A stretch of 64,000 nt of DNA from Amblyornis subalaris (GCA_018881555.1 JACAXG010000125.1:472680-536679); one strand, 5' to 3'. Positions 1-9,937 are shown, numbered from the stretch's first letter. A program made the numbers and translations. The notes: generated by a model not told the origin, from the letters alone.

Positions 1-205
1 AGGGTGGGGAGGCCCTGGCAACAGGTTGCCCAGAGAAGCTGTGGCTGCCCCTGGATCCCTGGAAGTGTCCAAGGCTGGGTTGGATGGGGCTTGGAGCAAT
101 CTGGGATAGTGGAAAGTGTCCCTGCCCATGGCAGGGGATGGGACTGGGTGATCTTTAAGGTCCCTTCCAACACAAACCATTCCATGGTTCTATGGCCTGA
201 GCCTG
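1..205 (+). mobile_element. CR1 LINE 3' end, truncated
   Basis: The stretch reads as the 3' tail of an avian CR1: gaagctgtggctgcccc, then cctggaagtgtccaaggc, ccctgcccatggcagggg and ggtcccttccaa, ending in the attccatggttctatgg type terminus. The terminal octamer-like repeat places the 3' end on the plus strand. It is 5' truncated by the window edge and carries no reading frame. It lies in the last NRF1 intron. Confidence 0.9.
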
Positions 206-3200
206 TTTCAACTGCCAGACACTGAATGGGAGATAAGGATGGACTCAGCCTGAGATATCAGGAAGAAGACAGGATGCCTTGTGTCCCTGAGCAGGACGAC
301 GTTCCCTATCCTGAAGGACTGGAAATGTGCACAAGAGCTGAAGACTTGTCCATGCTGCACTTTGTTCGATCTCCAGGCTGAGGAGGTGTTAGAGCAAGGC
401 AGAAACTGGCACTGATAACCCCAGCTCCCTGAGCATCCAACAGTCCCGGATATCCAGGGCACTTCTGATCCCTGACACCAATTCCCTGGGCACTGAATCA
501 TCCCAGCCACCCAACCTTCTCCCCTAAAGCCCTTCGTGGTGGTTTAATGGAGTCACCTGCGATTTAGGATCAAAACAGGTGCTCTTGTGCTCTTATGCTC
601 CGTGCCAGGTGAGATTCCTCTATCAGCCATCGCGTGACTTTTCGCCTCTGAGTCCTGTGTCTGTCTGCTCTCAGGTAGATCCTGACTTTTATCCTTGTTC
701 TTCCATAAGCTGAAACCTCTGCTGTGCTGAAGCAGCAGGAGTTTCATTATCTCCTACAGCCCATCACGGTCCCCCAGTCCCACCTGGCATTAGAGTCCGA
801 CCGCAGCCACCTCGGAGTCATCAACTCTGATCCTTTGATTCATGGTGGCCATCTCAACCCCTAAGGCCTTCCCTGGTTCTTCTCCTCCCTTGGCCAGCCT
901 CGTGTCCTACCCATTCCCCCCATGGCTGTGACTGGCCATGCCAGACCCTCCTTCCTCCCAAAGCCAGCTGATCCTCCAGCAAAAAAAGTCTTTCTCTAGG
1001 ATATGGCAGGTAAGTGAGAGGCAGGACCTCGGTGCTGGTGCTCCCCAGCTCCCTCTCTGGGTGTTGTCCCTGTGCCTGGCTGCCTGGAGCTGGCTCCTCG
1101 TCCCTCCTGAGGATGGNAGGTGTTGGCAGAGGGGCTTTTTGGGTGGCTTCACAGAGGGGAAGCAAAGGCACAGCCCAGCTGTGTCTTCCCAGGGGCTCGT
1201 GGCCACGGTCTGTGCTCCTCTGTGTGTGATCCATCACCTCTGCTGTTGTCCCTGCCAGGCAGGAGCCTGTCTGAGCAGCACACAGGATCCAGTGNGATCC
1301 CTGTTCCCTGCCTGCCCCGTTCCTCGCCGCGCTCCCAACGCAGCTCCACCTTCTTTGCAGAAATGCATTTTTCAAAGACTCAAGAAGTTGGTTTGTTGGT
1401 NGTTTTTTTTTTCTTCTGTCTAATGGATTTCCTGTTTTTAATACAATTGAAAGGGTCCGAAATCCATGCTTTAGATTAACATATGCCAGCTAGATTAGGG
1501 CTAATCAGGGCGCGGGTCTGAGCAGATGCAGCGCGGGGCCAATCCCAGACCTGATTACAGCATCTCAGTGGTTTAATCGTCTCCCTCCCAAGGGCGATCG
1601 GCTCTGCTCTAATGCACAGCNGACTCTCCAGCCCTCTCCTCCTTCGGTGCGCTTCCACCCCTGGCAGGAAGGGCCGCTGCGTCATCCGCTGAGGCGATTT
1701 GCGTTAATCCCATGCCGAAAGGGATCCGCGCGGCGCCGGCTCTCACGGACGCTTCCCCGCTCTGCCCCGCGCTCCCGGAGGTGGCCGGGCTTGGCCAAGC
1801 CTGGTCTGGATTCGTGCATCCTTCCCAAACACCCCCGGCTGGGTCTCCAGGGCTCGCCATCCCCCGGGTTGGGCAGCCTGGAGGGGTCGTGGCTTGAGCG
1901 TCGCGTGGTCTGCAGGCGGTGGGGACTCTGGTCCTTGGGGTTAACGGCCCGAGGAACCCAAAGGGCTTAGTTGGCTTGTTGGTCTGGAGCGGGGATTTGA
2001 GGTGCATCCCAGGCCAGATCTCCAGGTCCTGCTTAAACTGGGACGTGCCGTGTTCCCCTGAGGGGTCTGGTGGGAGATTTGCTTCAGGAGGGCTGAGCCT
2101 GAGCTCTCGTTTCAGTGTTTCGTGGCCTGAAATTGCCACTGACCAGAGAGCGCCTTGGGAGTCTCCTCCTGACTCCAGTGTTGAGCAACCAACCAGGAAA
2201 GCAATTCCTTGGCTGGGCTTGGCGAATGTGGCTGTAACCCCTNTGGCGTGGGGGAGCCCTTTGGCTGGGAAATCAGGAAAATTCCCAACCCGTGGAGCCC
2301 TCAGGGACCCCGAGGGGAGGGATGTTGGGCTGCGCCGGGGTCACCCACCTGGTCAGCACGATTAACTCCTAAGCTTTCCTGTCTGCACACGGAGTTATCC
2401 GAGGACACGGAGCCGCCTCGTGTTCTTGAACGAGTGCCCTTGGCGGGGCAGGGCTCTGCTCCCGGCGCAGGCACCTCAAACCGAAGGGATTGCGCTGCTT
2501 TTTTGGGAAAGCCTCGCTCGGGAAGCTGGTGCCTCGGCAGGGGCTGGCCATCCATCCCGTGCTGCTGCCTCTGAGCTCAAAAAGCTGAATTTTNCCCCAG
2601 CAGAAGTGTGGGCAACTTCAGAAATATCTGAATTACCTCNCTTGTCCAAATCCCACCTGGCCAAGCCCAAGGGATAATATTGAACCATGAAGTTTCTCTT
2701 CCCAGCCTGCAGGATTTGCCATTCCCCTTCCCTGCCCGGCTCTATGGAGTGCTCCTTGCTATTTTTTCCACCTCTTTTCACCGTTCACATCACAGTAACC
2801 CTCAGGGGCCTCGTTGTTTTGTTGTCACCTTGGTTGGTGTTTCCCGGCTCACCGGGAACTTGGGCACTGCGGCGTTTTCCTCCACATCCTGAAGCTTTGC
2901 CAGCTCCAGCCTCAGCCTGGAGGCGTCTGATCCCTTCCTGCAGCTGAGCCACCCTTGGGAAAAAGGTGTTCCTACTTTGCTGGACCCATCCAGGATTGGG
3001 GAAGGGCTGAGAAAAGGGAGTTGCTTTCCTTTCTCTCTTTTATATGAGAGCCTGGAGCCAGTGCAGGAGCAAGTTTGGCTTGGCCAGAGTTTGTTGGTCC
3101 CACATTGCCCTTTCCCTGTCTCCATGTGAGGGGGAGAAGGGCCCAGCTNGGATGGAGAGGGAGCTGGAGGAAGGGAATTGTGTTGGAGAGTGGTTGTACC

Positions 3201-3747
3201 AGAGCTCNTGGATGCACAGCAATGGGATCCTTCCATGTGCCACCGGTGGGGAAGTGTTGGAGTGACCTTGGAGTTACAGGGGATGGGAGAAGCCAAATTT
3301 ATCCCTTCCTCAGCCCCATGGTTCCCAATTCTGGGCATATCAAGTGGAAAAATGCGTTTTGGAAGTGTGTTCCGTGTCTGTGGGTGATCACTGGTGGGCT
3401 GGGGGGTGGGAGCAATCCTTGCCTCCAGGAAAACTTGGCCTGACGGAGTTGGCTGAGCAGGTCCCTGCTGTACCATCCCAAAACTTGTCTGGTTTGGCTT
3501 CTTCCTCCAAAAATAATCTTATTTCTTTCCTCCTCATCCTTATTCTTTCCCTGCAGCCAGACAGCGCCGGGGTAGGGGCCCCAAGGTGCTGCCACCCATT
3601 CCTGCCCCATCCCATCCCTGCTCCCATCCCACTGGCTTTGTGGAGGGCAAATCCAGCACAGAGAGGCCACCAAGCCACAAATCATGAGTCCAGCATGGAC
3701 ACAGCCGGGTGGGGGGCTGGAGTCTTCCCTGATTCCCTGCTTTCCAT
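206..3747 (+). other. NRF1: NRF1 last intron, unique sequence
   Basis: No exon matching NRF1 or another recognised protein is visible in this stretch. It is moderately GC-rich intronic DNA with scattered single n positions. A TAAT-rich block at about 1419-1620 and a strong isolated splice-donor-like sequence at 1007-1016 are the only notable elements. Intron status follows from the acceptor at 4370/4371 that precedes the terminal NRF1 exon; the upstream exon lies outside the window. Confidence 0.7.
1419..1620. promoter_or_regulatory. candidate intronic homeodomain-rich element
   Basis: About 200 bases of non-repetitive sequence carry at least eight TAAT/ATTA cores (for example tctaatgg, tttaatac, tagattaac, tagattagg, gctaatcagg, tgattacag, tttaatcg, tctaatgc). 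There is also a CCAAT and a cagatg E-box-like site. The flanks are GC-rich with few such cores. This looks like a developmental enhancer or conserved noncoding element, but the call rests on motif density only. Confidence 0.35.
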
Positions 3748-3748
3748 G

Positions 3749-4218
3749 GATAGAATCACGGAATGGCTTAGGTTGGAAGGGACCTTAAAGCCCATCTAGT
3801 GCCACCCCTGCCATGGGCAGGGACACCTTCCACTATCCTAGGTTGCTCCAAGCCCTGTCCAGCCCTGCCTTGGACACTTCCAGGGACCCAGGGACAGCCA
3901 CAGCTTCTCTGGGAATTCCAGCCCACCTTCCCAGCCAGGAATTCCTTCCCCATATCCCATCTAACCCTGCCCTCTGGCAGTGGGAAGCCATTCCCTGCGT
4001 CCTGTCCCTCCATGCCTTNTCCCAAGTCCCTCTCCAGCTCTCCTGGAGCCCCTTTAGGCCCAGGAAGGGGCTCTGAGGTCTCCCTGGAGCCTTCTCCATG
4101 TAAACACCCCCAGCTCTCCCAGCCTGGCTCCAGAGGGGCTCCAGCCCTTGGAGCAGTTCCGTGGCCTCCTCTGGACTCGCTCCAGCATCTCCACACCTTT
4201 ACAGTGTTGAGGACCCTC
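3749..4218 (-). mobile_element. CR1 LINE fragment, antisense
   Basis: This is the reverse complement of a CR1 3' region. It begins with the inverted terminus (tagaatcacggaatgg), then ggttggaagggacctta, ctgccatgggcagggaca and ccttccactatcctagg. It continues through cacagcttctctggg, ctctggagccaggct-type sequence and gtggcctcctctggactcgctcc. At about 470 bp it is one of the two longest CR1 copies here. It ends only about 150 bases before the NRF1 terminal exon. Confidence 0.9.
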
Positions 4219-4371
4219 CTCCGGCTGNGAGCTCTCCAACCATCCCAAAAATCCTCACCGGAGCGGCACACACGCAGCCCCCAACCCCTCGGGGCCCCCA
4301 CGACCACGTCACCCTCATCCCTGAGGCCGCTCCCGCTCCGCTCCCACTCCTGTTGGTTTGTGTCTCCGCAG

Positions 4372-4535
4372 GCCTCGTGCAGATCCCGGTGAGCATGTAC
4401 CAGACCGTGGTGACCAGCCTGGCCCAAGGCAACGGCCCCGTGCAGGTGGCGATGGCGCCGGTGACCACGAGGATAGCGGACACGGCCGTCACCATGGACG
4501 GGCAGGCGGTGGAGGTGGTGACCTTGGATCAGTGA
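4372..4535 (+). CDS. NRF1: NRF1 terminal coding exon (C-terminal 53 residues)
   Basis: Nuclear respiratory factor 1 is a nuclear basic-leucine-zipper-like transcription factor for nuclear-encoded mitochondrial and other housekeeping genes. Only the last coding exon is present. A pyrimidine-rich acceptor (gtctccgcag) at 4361-4371 is followed by two bases completing a split glycine codon, then 53 codons and a tga at 4533-4535. The peptide starts LVQIPVSMYQ, contains VTTRIADTAV and ends VEVVTLDQ. This matches the C-terminal end of the vertebrate NRF1 activation domain almost residue for residue; I recall the mammalian protein ending in EQ rather than DQ. The DNA-binding and dimerisation regions are encoded upstream of the window. 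An open frame continues 5' of the acceptor to 4161, but that part is CR1 and intron. The identification is secure and is supported by the downstream miR-183 cluster and UBE2H. Confidence 0.97.
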
Positions 4536-5087
4536 CGGCGCCCGGAGCGGCGGGATCGCGGCGACGCTCCTCGTCCCTCGAAGGCGACTTCGTTGGTTTT
4601 TTTAATTTACGCCCTCTCCAGAGATGCAATCAGGTGGCGTTGAGTCTCCCGGCTTTGAAAAACAAAAGGTTTTTTTTTTGTTGACCTTTTTTTTTTTTTT
4701 TTTTTTAAGGAAAAAAAAAATTGAAAAAACAAACAAACAAAACAAAACAAACAAACAAACAAAAAAAAACATGATCCTGGCAGAGGATGTGTGTAAAAAG
4801 TGCATTTTTCTAGCGCCGCTCTGCTCTCGGAGGAGTGAGAAGCCAAATTGTGACGGGACTTTGATTCCGAGGAGGTTGGGAAGAAAATAAAAAATAAAGC
4901 GACCCTTTCTGGCCCCGTTTTCCTCCCCAGGTGGGATCCAGCAGGATGAGGCCGGGAGGGGACGGAGAGGGGAGAGCACGGACACCCTCGGCCGCCGCCG
5001 CTCCGGCAGCATCCGCCGGCACCTTCCGCAAATTAAGTATCAAAGATTTTAATACGGACTTTTATACTCAAAAACCCACCCCGGAAA

Positions 5088-5216
5088 TAAAAAAAAAAAN
5101 NAANNAAANNAAANNNAAAANCNANNAANCNNNAAANGNNNAAAAAAAAAAAAAAAAAANNTTNGNAAAANNNNNNNNNNCNNGGNAAAAAAAAAAAAAA
5201 AANNAAAAAAAAAAAA
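5088..5216. repeat. poly-A tract riddled with ambiguous bases
   Basis: This is an adenine-dominated stretch in which many positions are n, with single c and g among them. It is either a long homopolymer that the assembly could not resolve or a collapsed low-complexity tract in the NRF1 3' UTR. Its true length and sequence cannot be read from this window. Confidence 0.85.
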
Positions 5217-5444
5217 GAAATACTAAAAATTAAAAAATGCATGTGTGACTGCAGGGGGGTGGCGACCTCCCGAAGGGATGGATGATGCTCTTCCAGGAGC
5301 CGCGCGCCCGCCGGAGGATCCGGCCGCGCTCCGCTCGGCTCCCCTTGGTGCACACTGGAGACCTGTTCCTACTTCTCTGCTCTCGAAACGTACCTGCCAT
5401 TTTAAGATCCTCGGGTTTTTTGTTTTATTTTTTTTTTTCTCTCT

Positions 5445-5491
5445 TTATTATTATTATTATTGTTGTTGTTGTTGTTGTTATTATTATTATT
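5445..5491. repeat. TTA/TTG trinucleotide microsatellite
   Basis: A run of tta triplets, then ttg triplets, then tta triplets, forming an almost symmetrical compound microsatellite in the NRF1 3' UTR. Frames through it give poly-Leu or poly-Asn artefacts. Confidence 0.9.
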
Positions 5492-6419
5492 TCCCGGTTT
5501 CGTGGCTCTAGACCGGAGTGGAAGCGCCTCTAAAGGGGCTCTGGCTGCGTCCCCCCCCCGCCCCGCCCCCACCCCGCTCGCCCGCCACATTCCCAGGATT
5601 TCCCTCGCCAAAGAGCCGCCTTGCGCTCATCCCGCTCCCCGCTGCCATCCCCAGGACCCCCATCCTCTCCTCCCCTGATCCCCACGGGAAAAGCTTGGCT
5701 TGAAGGGGGGGATGCGAGCGAGACCCTTCCCTTTGGGGACTCTCTTCACCCCCAACCCTCCCCCCCAGCCCCTGGTCCTGCCCTGTGCATCTCCCAGCAC
5801 GGTTTTTAATCCCAAAATCCTTCCCAGGAGGGTTAAAAAAAGCCTTGGGGGGGGGGAGGGGGAGTGTTTTTGGGGGGGCAGATTTTACTCAACATCCCCA
5901 CGGGCCAAACCCTCGTGCCCGGCCAACCCCCACCCCCCCCCTCCAGGCAGTTCCCATGGGATTTAATTTTTGGGTTTGTTTTGGGGGGGGTTTTTTATTA
6001 TAATTCCCAAGTGGCCGTTAAAGTTCTCCACGTCTCGCTCCGCCTTCGAGGAAGTTTTCAGATTCTTGTATTTACTTGTTTTATATGGGGAAAAAACACA
6101 AAACAACAAACCTATCAAATGTTCTTTGTATACAGTTCTTCAGTCCTTTTCCGAGGGGAGGGAGACCTTTCCATAGAAACAGTCCTGGTTCTCCAATTTC
6201 TGAATTTTTATTTTTTTTTTTTTTAACGATTATTTTTTTCTATCGTCGTTGTGAAGATGTCGGTGGCTTTTCAAGTCAGTGTTTCTTTGGCCATGAAATG
6301 AGGTTCTTTTAGTCCCAGAGGTTCCCCCCACCCCCCCAAAAAAAAGACAAAAACCAGGCAAATAGCAGAGCATGGACCCCCCCCCCGTTGTTTTCCCAGT
6401 GTCTATTATTGCCTCATTC

Positions 6420-6425
6420 AATAAA
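6420..6425 (+). terminator. NRF1: distal NRF1 polyadenylation signal
   Basis: Canonical AATAAA in the context cattcaataaattgttac, followed within about 20 bases by a GT-containing stretch (aaatgtgtc). It is the last plus-strand signal before the intergenic GC-rich region. Usage is inferred. Confidence 0.7.
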
Positions 6426-6829
6426 TTGTTACAAATGTGTCTACCCGGGTGTCCAACTCTCCTGTTTTGGGGGATTTGAGGGTATTTTGGGGATAGTTGC
6501 CATCCCTCCCTACCCAGTGGGTGTTTTGGGGTTTGGTCCCACCCCCTTCCCTGCTCTGCTCTGCATTGGGGCTGGAGAGGAGGAGCTGAGCATCACCGGG
6601 ACATTTTGGGACTTAATCCTTNCTTTCTGCAATTTATCCCATTCCTTGTTACTCTCCAGCATCAGCCTGGGACCAGATGGAAACTTTGGGAGTGCTGGAG
6701 CATTCCCTCTCTGCTCCCACCCAGCGGCTGAGCTGGCTTTTTGGGTTGAATTCCTCCGTTTTCAGCCCCCTCTCCCCCACAGGGTGTGGNTTTTTTTGGG
6801 AGCGCGAACCCAAGGAGGAGCCGGGAACG

Positions 6830-6904
6830 CAGGGATGGGTTTCAGCAGCTTTATTGGAATGATGGTGGCTGGATCCGGTGAATCCTGCGGGGGCTTCCGG
6901 TGGC
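6830..6904 (-). ncRNA. candidate terminal exon of a minus-strand host transcript
   Basis: Read on the minus strand, a long pyrimidine tract (about 6907-6960, many tcctcc and ctttttctc stretches) ends in caccccag at the 6905/6904 boundary. This is a very strong splice acceptor. About 50 bases further on is AATAAA (complement of 6850-6855). This is the structure of a short last exon with a polyadenylation signal. No recognised protein is encoded. It lies about 2.4 kb downstream, in the minus sense, of the miR-182 hairpin, so it could be the 3' end of the primary transcript of the microRNA cluster. Expression is untested. Confidence 0.4.
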
Positions 6905-7199
6905 CTGGGGTGAGAAAAAGAGCAGGAAAAGCTGGAAGGACAAACAGAAAGGAGGAAAGGAGGAATGTGGCTGCTTTCCTGGAGCACCCGTGGATGCTCC
7001 TGGGNGTTCCCGCCGACCTGGAGCAGATCCCTCGGCCATCAGAGATGCTCCACTGGCTGGGAGGGTGACGTGGGGGNTTTGGGGACCCCTGGGGATCCCA
7101 GGACATCCCATGGCCAGGCTGGGGTGCCCCAGAGGGGCCCCGGGTGCGGCAGCAGGGCCGGGGGAGGCAGCTCGGCCTGGCAGACGCTGCTGCGAGGGT

Positions 7200-7226
7200 T
7201 TAATCTTCGTTAATCGGCCTTTAATA
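7200..7226. promoter_or_regulatory. three helically phased TTAAT motifs
   Basis: TTAATC at 7200, TTAATC at 7210 and TTAATA at 7221 are spaced 10 and 11 bases apart, about one helical turn each. They lie in otherwise GC-rich sequence. The arrangement fits cooperative homeodomain binding, but no factor can be named with certainty. Confidence 0.3.
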
Positions 7227-7783
7227 AGCAGGTCGGGGCCTCCTGCTGGGGCGGCTCCCGGCGCCCCCGAGCACCAGAGCCTCTGCTTCCCTCTGGGAGA
7301 GACTGGTGGGGCTGGACCCCACTCCTTCCCCCACCCTGGGCTCTATAGGGGCGTCCCCCAAACATTGGGGGGGTCTTTGTGTGGATTTTCTGTCTCTATC
7401 CCCCCCATCCCAGCACTGCTCTGCCCAGGGAGGGCCCTCAATTGCAAGATGTGGCCCCAAATTGCAGGATTTGACTCCCAAAATGCAGGNTTTAACCCCA
7501 AGAATGCAGGTGGATGCTCAGGACGAGCCCGGCTGCTGCGGCTGGGGAGGGCCAGGATGGAGGGGNGATTTTGGGGGGCTCCTCAGCAGGGAGTGGATCC
7601 CAGGGGAATGTTGGTCCTGGTGACTGCTGGGGGNGGAGGCTTTGGGGGAGGGGTGGGGCTTCTTGTGGGTGCAGCCCTTTGGGGTGGGGCTTGGGGGATG
7701 CTCCACCCTTTCTCCTCCTCCCCCCACACCCCCCCCAGCAGGGCAGGGCCCCATTGCTGGGGCGGGGGTTAAGTCCAGTACCA

Positions 7784-8235
7784 AGGGGAGGGAGGGAGGG
7801 AGGAAGGGAGGAAGGGATGGACAGACTGGGAGATGGGTCAGTGGGTGGATGGACAGAGAGATGGATGGATGGATGGATGGATGGATGGATGGATGGATGG
7901 ATGGATGGATGGATGGATGGATGGATGGACGAATGGATGGATGGATGGATGGGTGGGTGGATGGCTGGACAAATGGGTGGACAGACTGGCAGATGGATCA
8001 ATGGCTGGTTGGACAGACGGATGGACAGTTAGATGGAAAGGCTGGTGGATGGATGGATGGATGGATGGATGGATGGATGGATGGATGGATGTCCAGCTGG
8101 ACAGACGTATGGACTGTAGATGGAGCAGTGGCTGGATGCCTGGACAGACGGGTTGGTGGATGGATGGATGGATGATGGATGGATGGAAAGGCAGGAGGGT
8201 GGATGGATGGATGATTCCATGGCTGGACAGACAGA
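7784..8235. repeat. (GGAT)n tetranucleotide array
   Basis: A GGAT/TGGA tetranucleotide array. It is pure at about 7857-7928 and 8046-8090, and degenerates between and around these tracts into ggac, gaca and ggga variants. The long plus-strand frames rich in W-M-D-G and minus-strand frames rich in I-H-P-S are translations of this repeat and not genes. Confidence 0.95.
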
Positions 8236-8389
8236 CAGACGGGGATGGGTGTCTGTACAGCCAACGGGCGTGTGGCCGCAGAGATGGGCAGACGGATATT
8301 TGCTACCTGGACGGGCAGACGGANGAACAACCAGGCAGACACACGGACAGCCTGTGCCCCCCACAGCCTCAGGAGGGCGATGGGGACCC

Positions 8390-8432
8390 CCCATCCATCC
8401 GTCTGTCCGTCCGTCCGTCCGTCCGTCTCTCC
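8390..8432. repeat. (CCGT)n/(CCAT)n short array, inverted relative to the GGAT array
   Basis: The sequence runs ccatccatccgtctgtccgtccgtccgtcc. It is the complementary-strand version of the GGAT/GGAC motif found 170 bases upstream, so the two tracts are inverted with respect to each other. Confidence 0.85.
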
Positions 8433-9254
8433 CCGCCCCCCAGCGCAGGGGGGATGATTGGAGCGTGCAGCCTAATCCAGCGTGATCCAATCTCCGCGGG
8501 CTTATGCCGAAAGCCCCGTAATCACCCAGCGCTGCCCTACATATCCCGACCACATCCCGGGCACATCCCGGGCACATCCCGGGCACATCCCGGGCCTGGG
8601 GGTGACGGGGGGAAAGGGGCGTGCGCAGCCCCCCACCCCCCAAGGTGTCAGCCCAGAGCGGCCCCTTCCCGTGACATTCCCTGTCCCCCCTGAAAGCTGG
8701 CACCATCCCTCCTCCCGCACCCGGGGACAGGCAGGGGGCATGTGGCAGCTGCCACCACCAGCTGCTGCACCCGTGCCTCAGTTTCCTCCCTCCCCAGAAA
8801 CACGGGGCCGGGTTGGGGTGGGATCCAGGGCTGGGGGCTGGATCCGGGGCTGGGGGTAGGAGCCGGGGGCCTAATCCCACCCCCGCAGTGCCCTGCCCCA
8901 ACCGCGGGGCCGGATCAGCCCTTGACGCCCGGAGTCACGCGGGGACACGTGGCCGCGCTGCTCCAATGACCGCTATCCAGCAGATCCCTGTTCCCCCCAC
9001 CCCCACCATGGACACAGGCTGGGAGGCCAGACCCCCCCTCCTCGGGCTGTGGGGGCGGCTCAGCATCACCNCCCCCCCCCCCATACCACGTGTGGGGCAC
9101 ACCACCGCATCCCCCCCAAATCCACACTGGGTGGAGCGGGACCCTCCCGGGACCCCATGGGACCCTCCCAGCCCGGCAGCGGAGCCCTGGGTGGGCGGGT
9201 GGGGATGCCGCGATGCTCGCGGGAGCGCCGGGGGGCCCGTGTCCGCGGCCGTTC
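8433..9254. other. GC-rich sequence 3' of miR-182 with TAATCC motifs
   Basis: No gene is seen. The stretch holds CTAATCC at about 8471 and 8871, four tandem copies of an acatcccgggc unit at about 8552-8595, a ctgggg-type direct repeat near 8815-8870, and a CACGTG E-box near 8946. It is downstream of the microRNA hairpins in the minus-strand sense. Confidence 0.5.
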
Positions 9255-9340
9255 CCCGGGGCCGTAGTTGGCAAGTCTAGAACCACCGGATCCTGCTACC
9301 GCACCAGTGTGAGTTCTACCATTGCCAAAGGCAGCCCCGG
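9255..9340 (-). ncRNA. MIR182: pre-miR-182
   Basis: The complement of 9306-9329 is the 24-nt mature miR-182-5p, with the family seed UUGGCAA intact. The complement of 9265-9285 is the passenger arm (ugguucuagacuugccaac). The two arms pair across a loop at 9286-9305 and are flanked by complementary gggcc/ggcc bases. miR-182 belongs to the miR-183 family, which is highly expressed in photoreceptors and hair cells. The transcript runs on the minus strand, so 182 is the last of the three hairpins, as in other vertebrates. Identification is by exact recognition of both arms. Confidence 0.98.
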
Positions 9341-9817
9341 GGCCGGGCACCGCCGGCACCGTCTCGGCAGCCAGGCCCAGCGTGGGGACAAGGAGGGACG
9401 CGCGGCCGCGGGGCCGGGCCTGGAAAGCTGCAAAAAACGGGGGAAAAAAATGTGATTTCACCCGTCCAGCCAGAAAACCTCACGCGCAGCTGCAGATCCC
9501 CCGTGGGGATGCTCGGCTCAACCCCAGGGAGTCGCCACCGCCGTGTCCGGGAGGGGACAAGGGGCGGGGGTCCATCCTGCTCGTGATGGCCACCACGAGG
9601 ACACGGCCTGGCCGAGGTGTCCCCACGGGCTGGGACACCACGTTGGGACGGACACCACCTCAATGTCACCGCGGCTTTGCTCTGGTGGACATCCCTCCCT
9701 CACCCCAGCCAATTCCAGAGGGGTTTCCACCACCCCATCCCAGCATCCCCCCCGCCGGAACCCCGTTCCCGGCCAGCTCCGATGCTCATCCATNCCCGCC
9801 CCGGCGCTGCTCTCTCC
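9341..9817. other. spacer between miR-96 and miR-182 hairpins
   Basis: About 480 bases of GC-rich sequence with no coding potential that I recognise. It should be part of the primary microRNA transcript on the minus strand. From general knowledge, the mammalian 96-182 spacing is several kilobases, so this locus is compact. Confidence 0.6.
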
Positions 9818-9898
9818 GCCTTCTCCCATATTGGCACTACACATAATTGCTCAAAGGCTACAAATCAAAGCAAAAATGTGCTAGTGCCAAAACGGGCC
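9818..9898 (-). ncRNA. MIR96: pre-miR-96
   Basis: The complement of 9869-9891 is mature miR-96-5p, with the seed UUGGCAC intact; in mammals, seed mutations of this microRNA cause hearing loss. The 3p arm is the complement of 9827-9848 and differs from the human passenger strand, as I recall it, at two positions. Both arms pair across a short loop (9849-9868). Only about 40 bases separate it from the miR-183 hairpin, so the two are surely one transcript. Confidence 0.98.
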
Positions 9899-9937
9899 AG
9901 GCGGCGTCGGCGACGGCCCCGCGGGGCTCGCGGGTCT

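Larger units (their letters stand above)
4536..6445 (+). other. NRF1: NRF1 3' UTR
   Basis: After the stop codon the sequence has no gene-like frame and is full of simple tracts: T-runs at about 4670-4706, an aaac-type repeat at 4722-4770, poly-A with n, TTA/TTG triplets at 5445-5491 and G-runs. Candidate polyadenylation signals AATAAA occur at 4886-4891, 4893-4898, 5086-5091 and 6420-6425. The last sits in unique sequence and is the likeliest distal end, with cleavage near 6440. The limits are inferred from these signals alone. Confidence 0.75.
6446..7782. other. intergenic region downstream of NRF1
   Basis: The stretch lies between the NRF1 polyadenylation site and the tetranucleotide array. 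No coding gene is recognised. It contains the candidate minus-strand terminal exon at 6830-6904 and three TTAAT sites at 10-11 bp spacing at 7200-7226. From about 7230 to 7780 there are only G/C-rich runs, and the open frames across them reflect composition. Confidence 0.6.

Noticed and set aside
4161..4371. Extension of the NRF1 reading frame upstream of the acceptor
   Set aside because: The extra 70 codons are CR1 and intron sequence. NRF1 similarity begins exactly after the cag at 4371.
7514..8901. Long frames rich in W-M-D-G (plus) and I-H-P-S (minus)
   Set aside because: Direct translations of the GGAT tetranucleotide array and its flanks.
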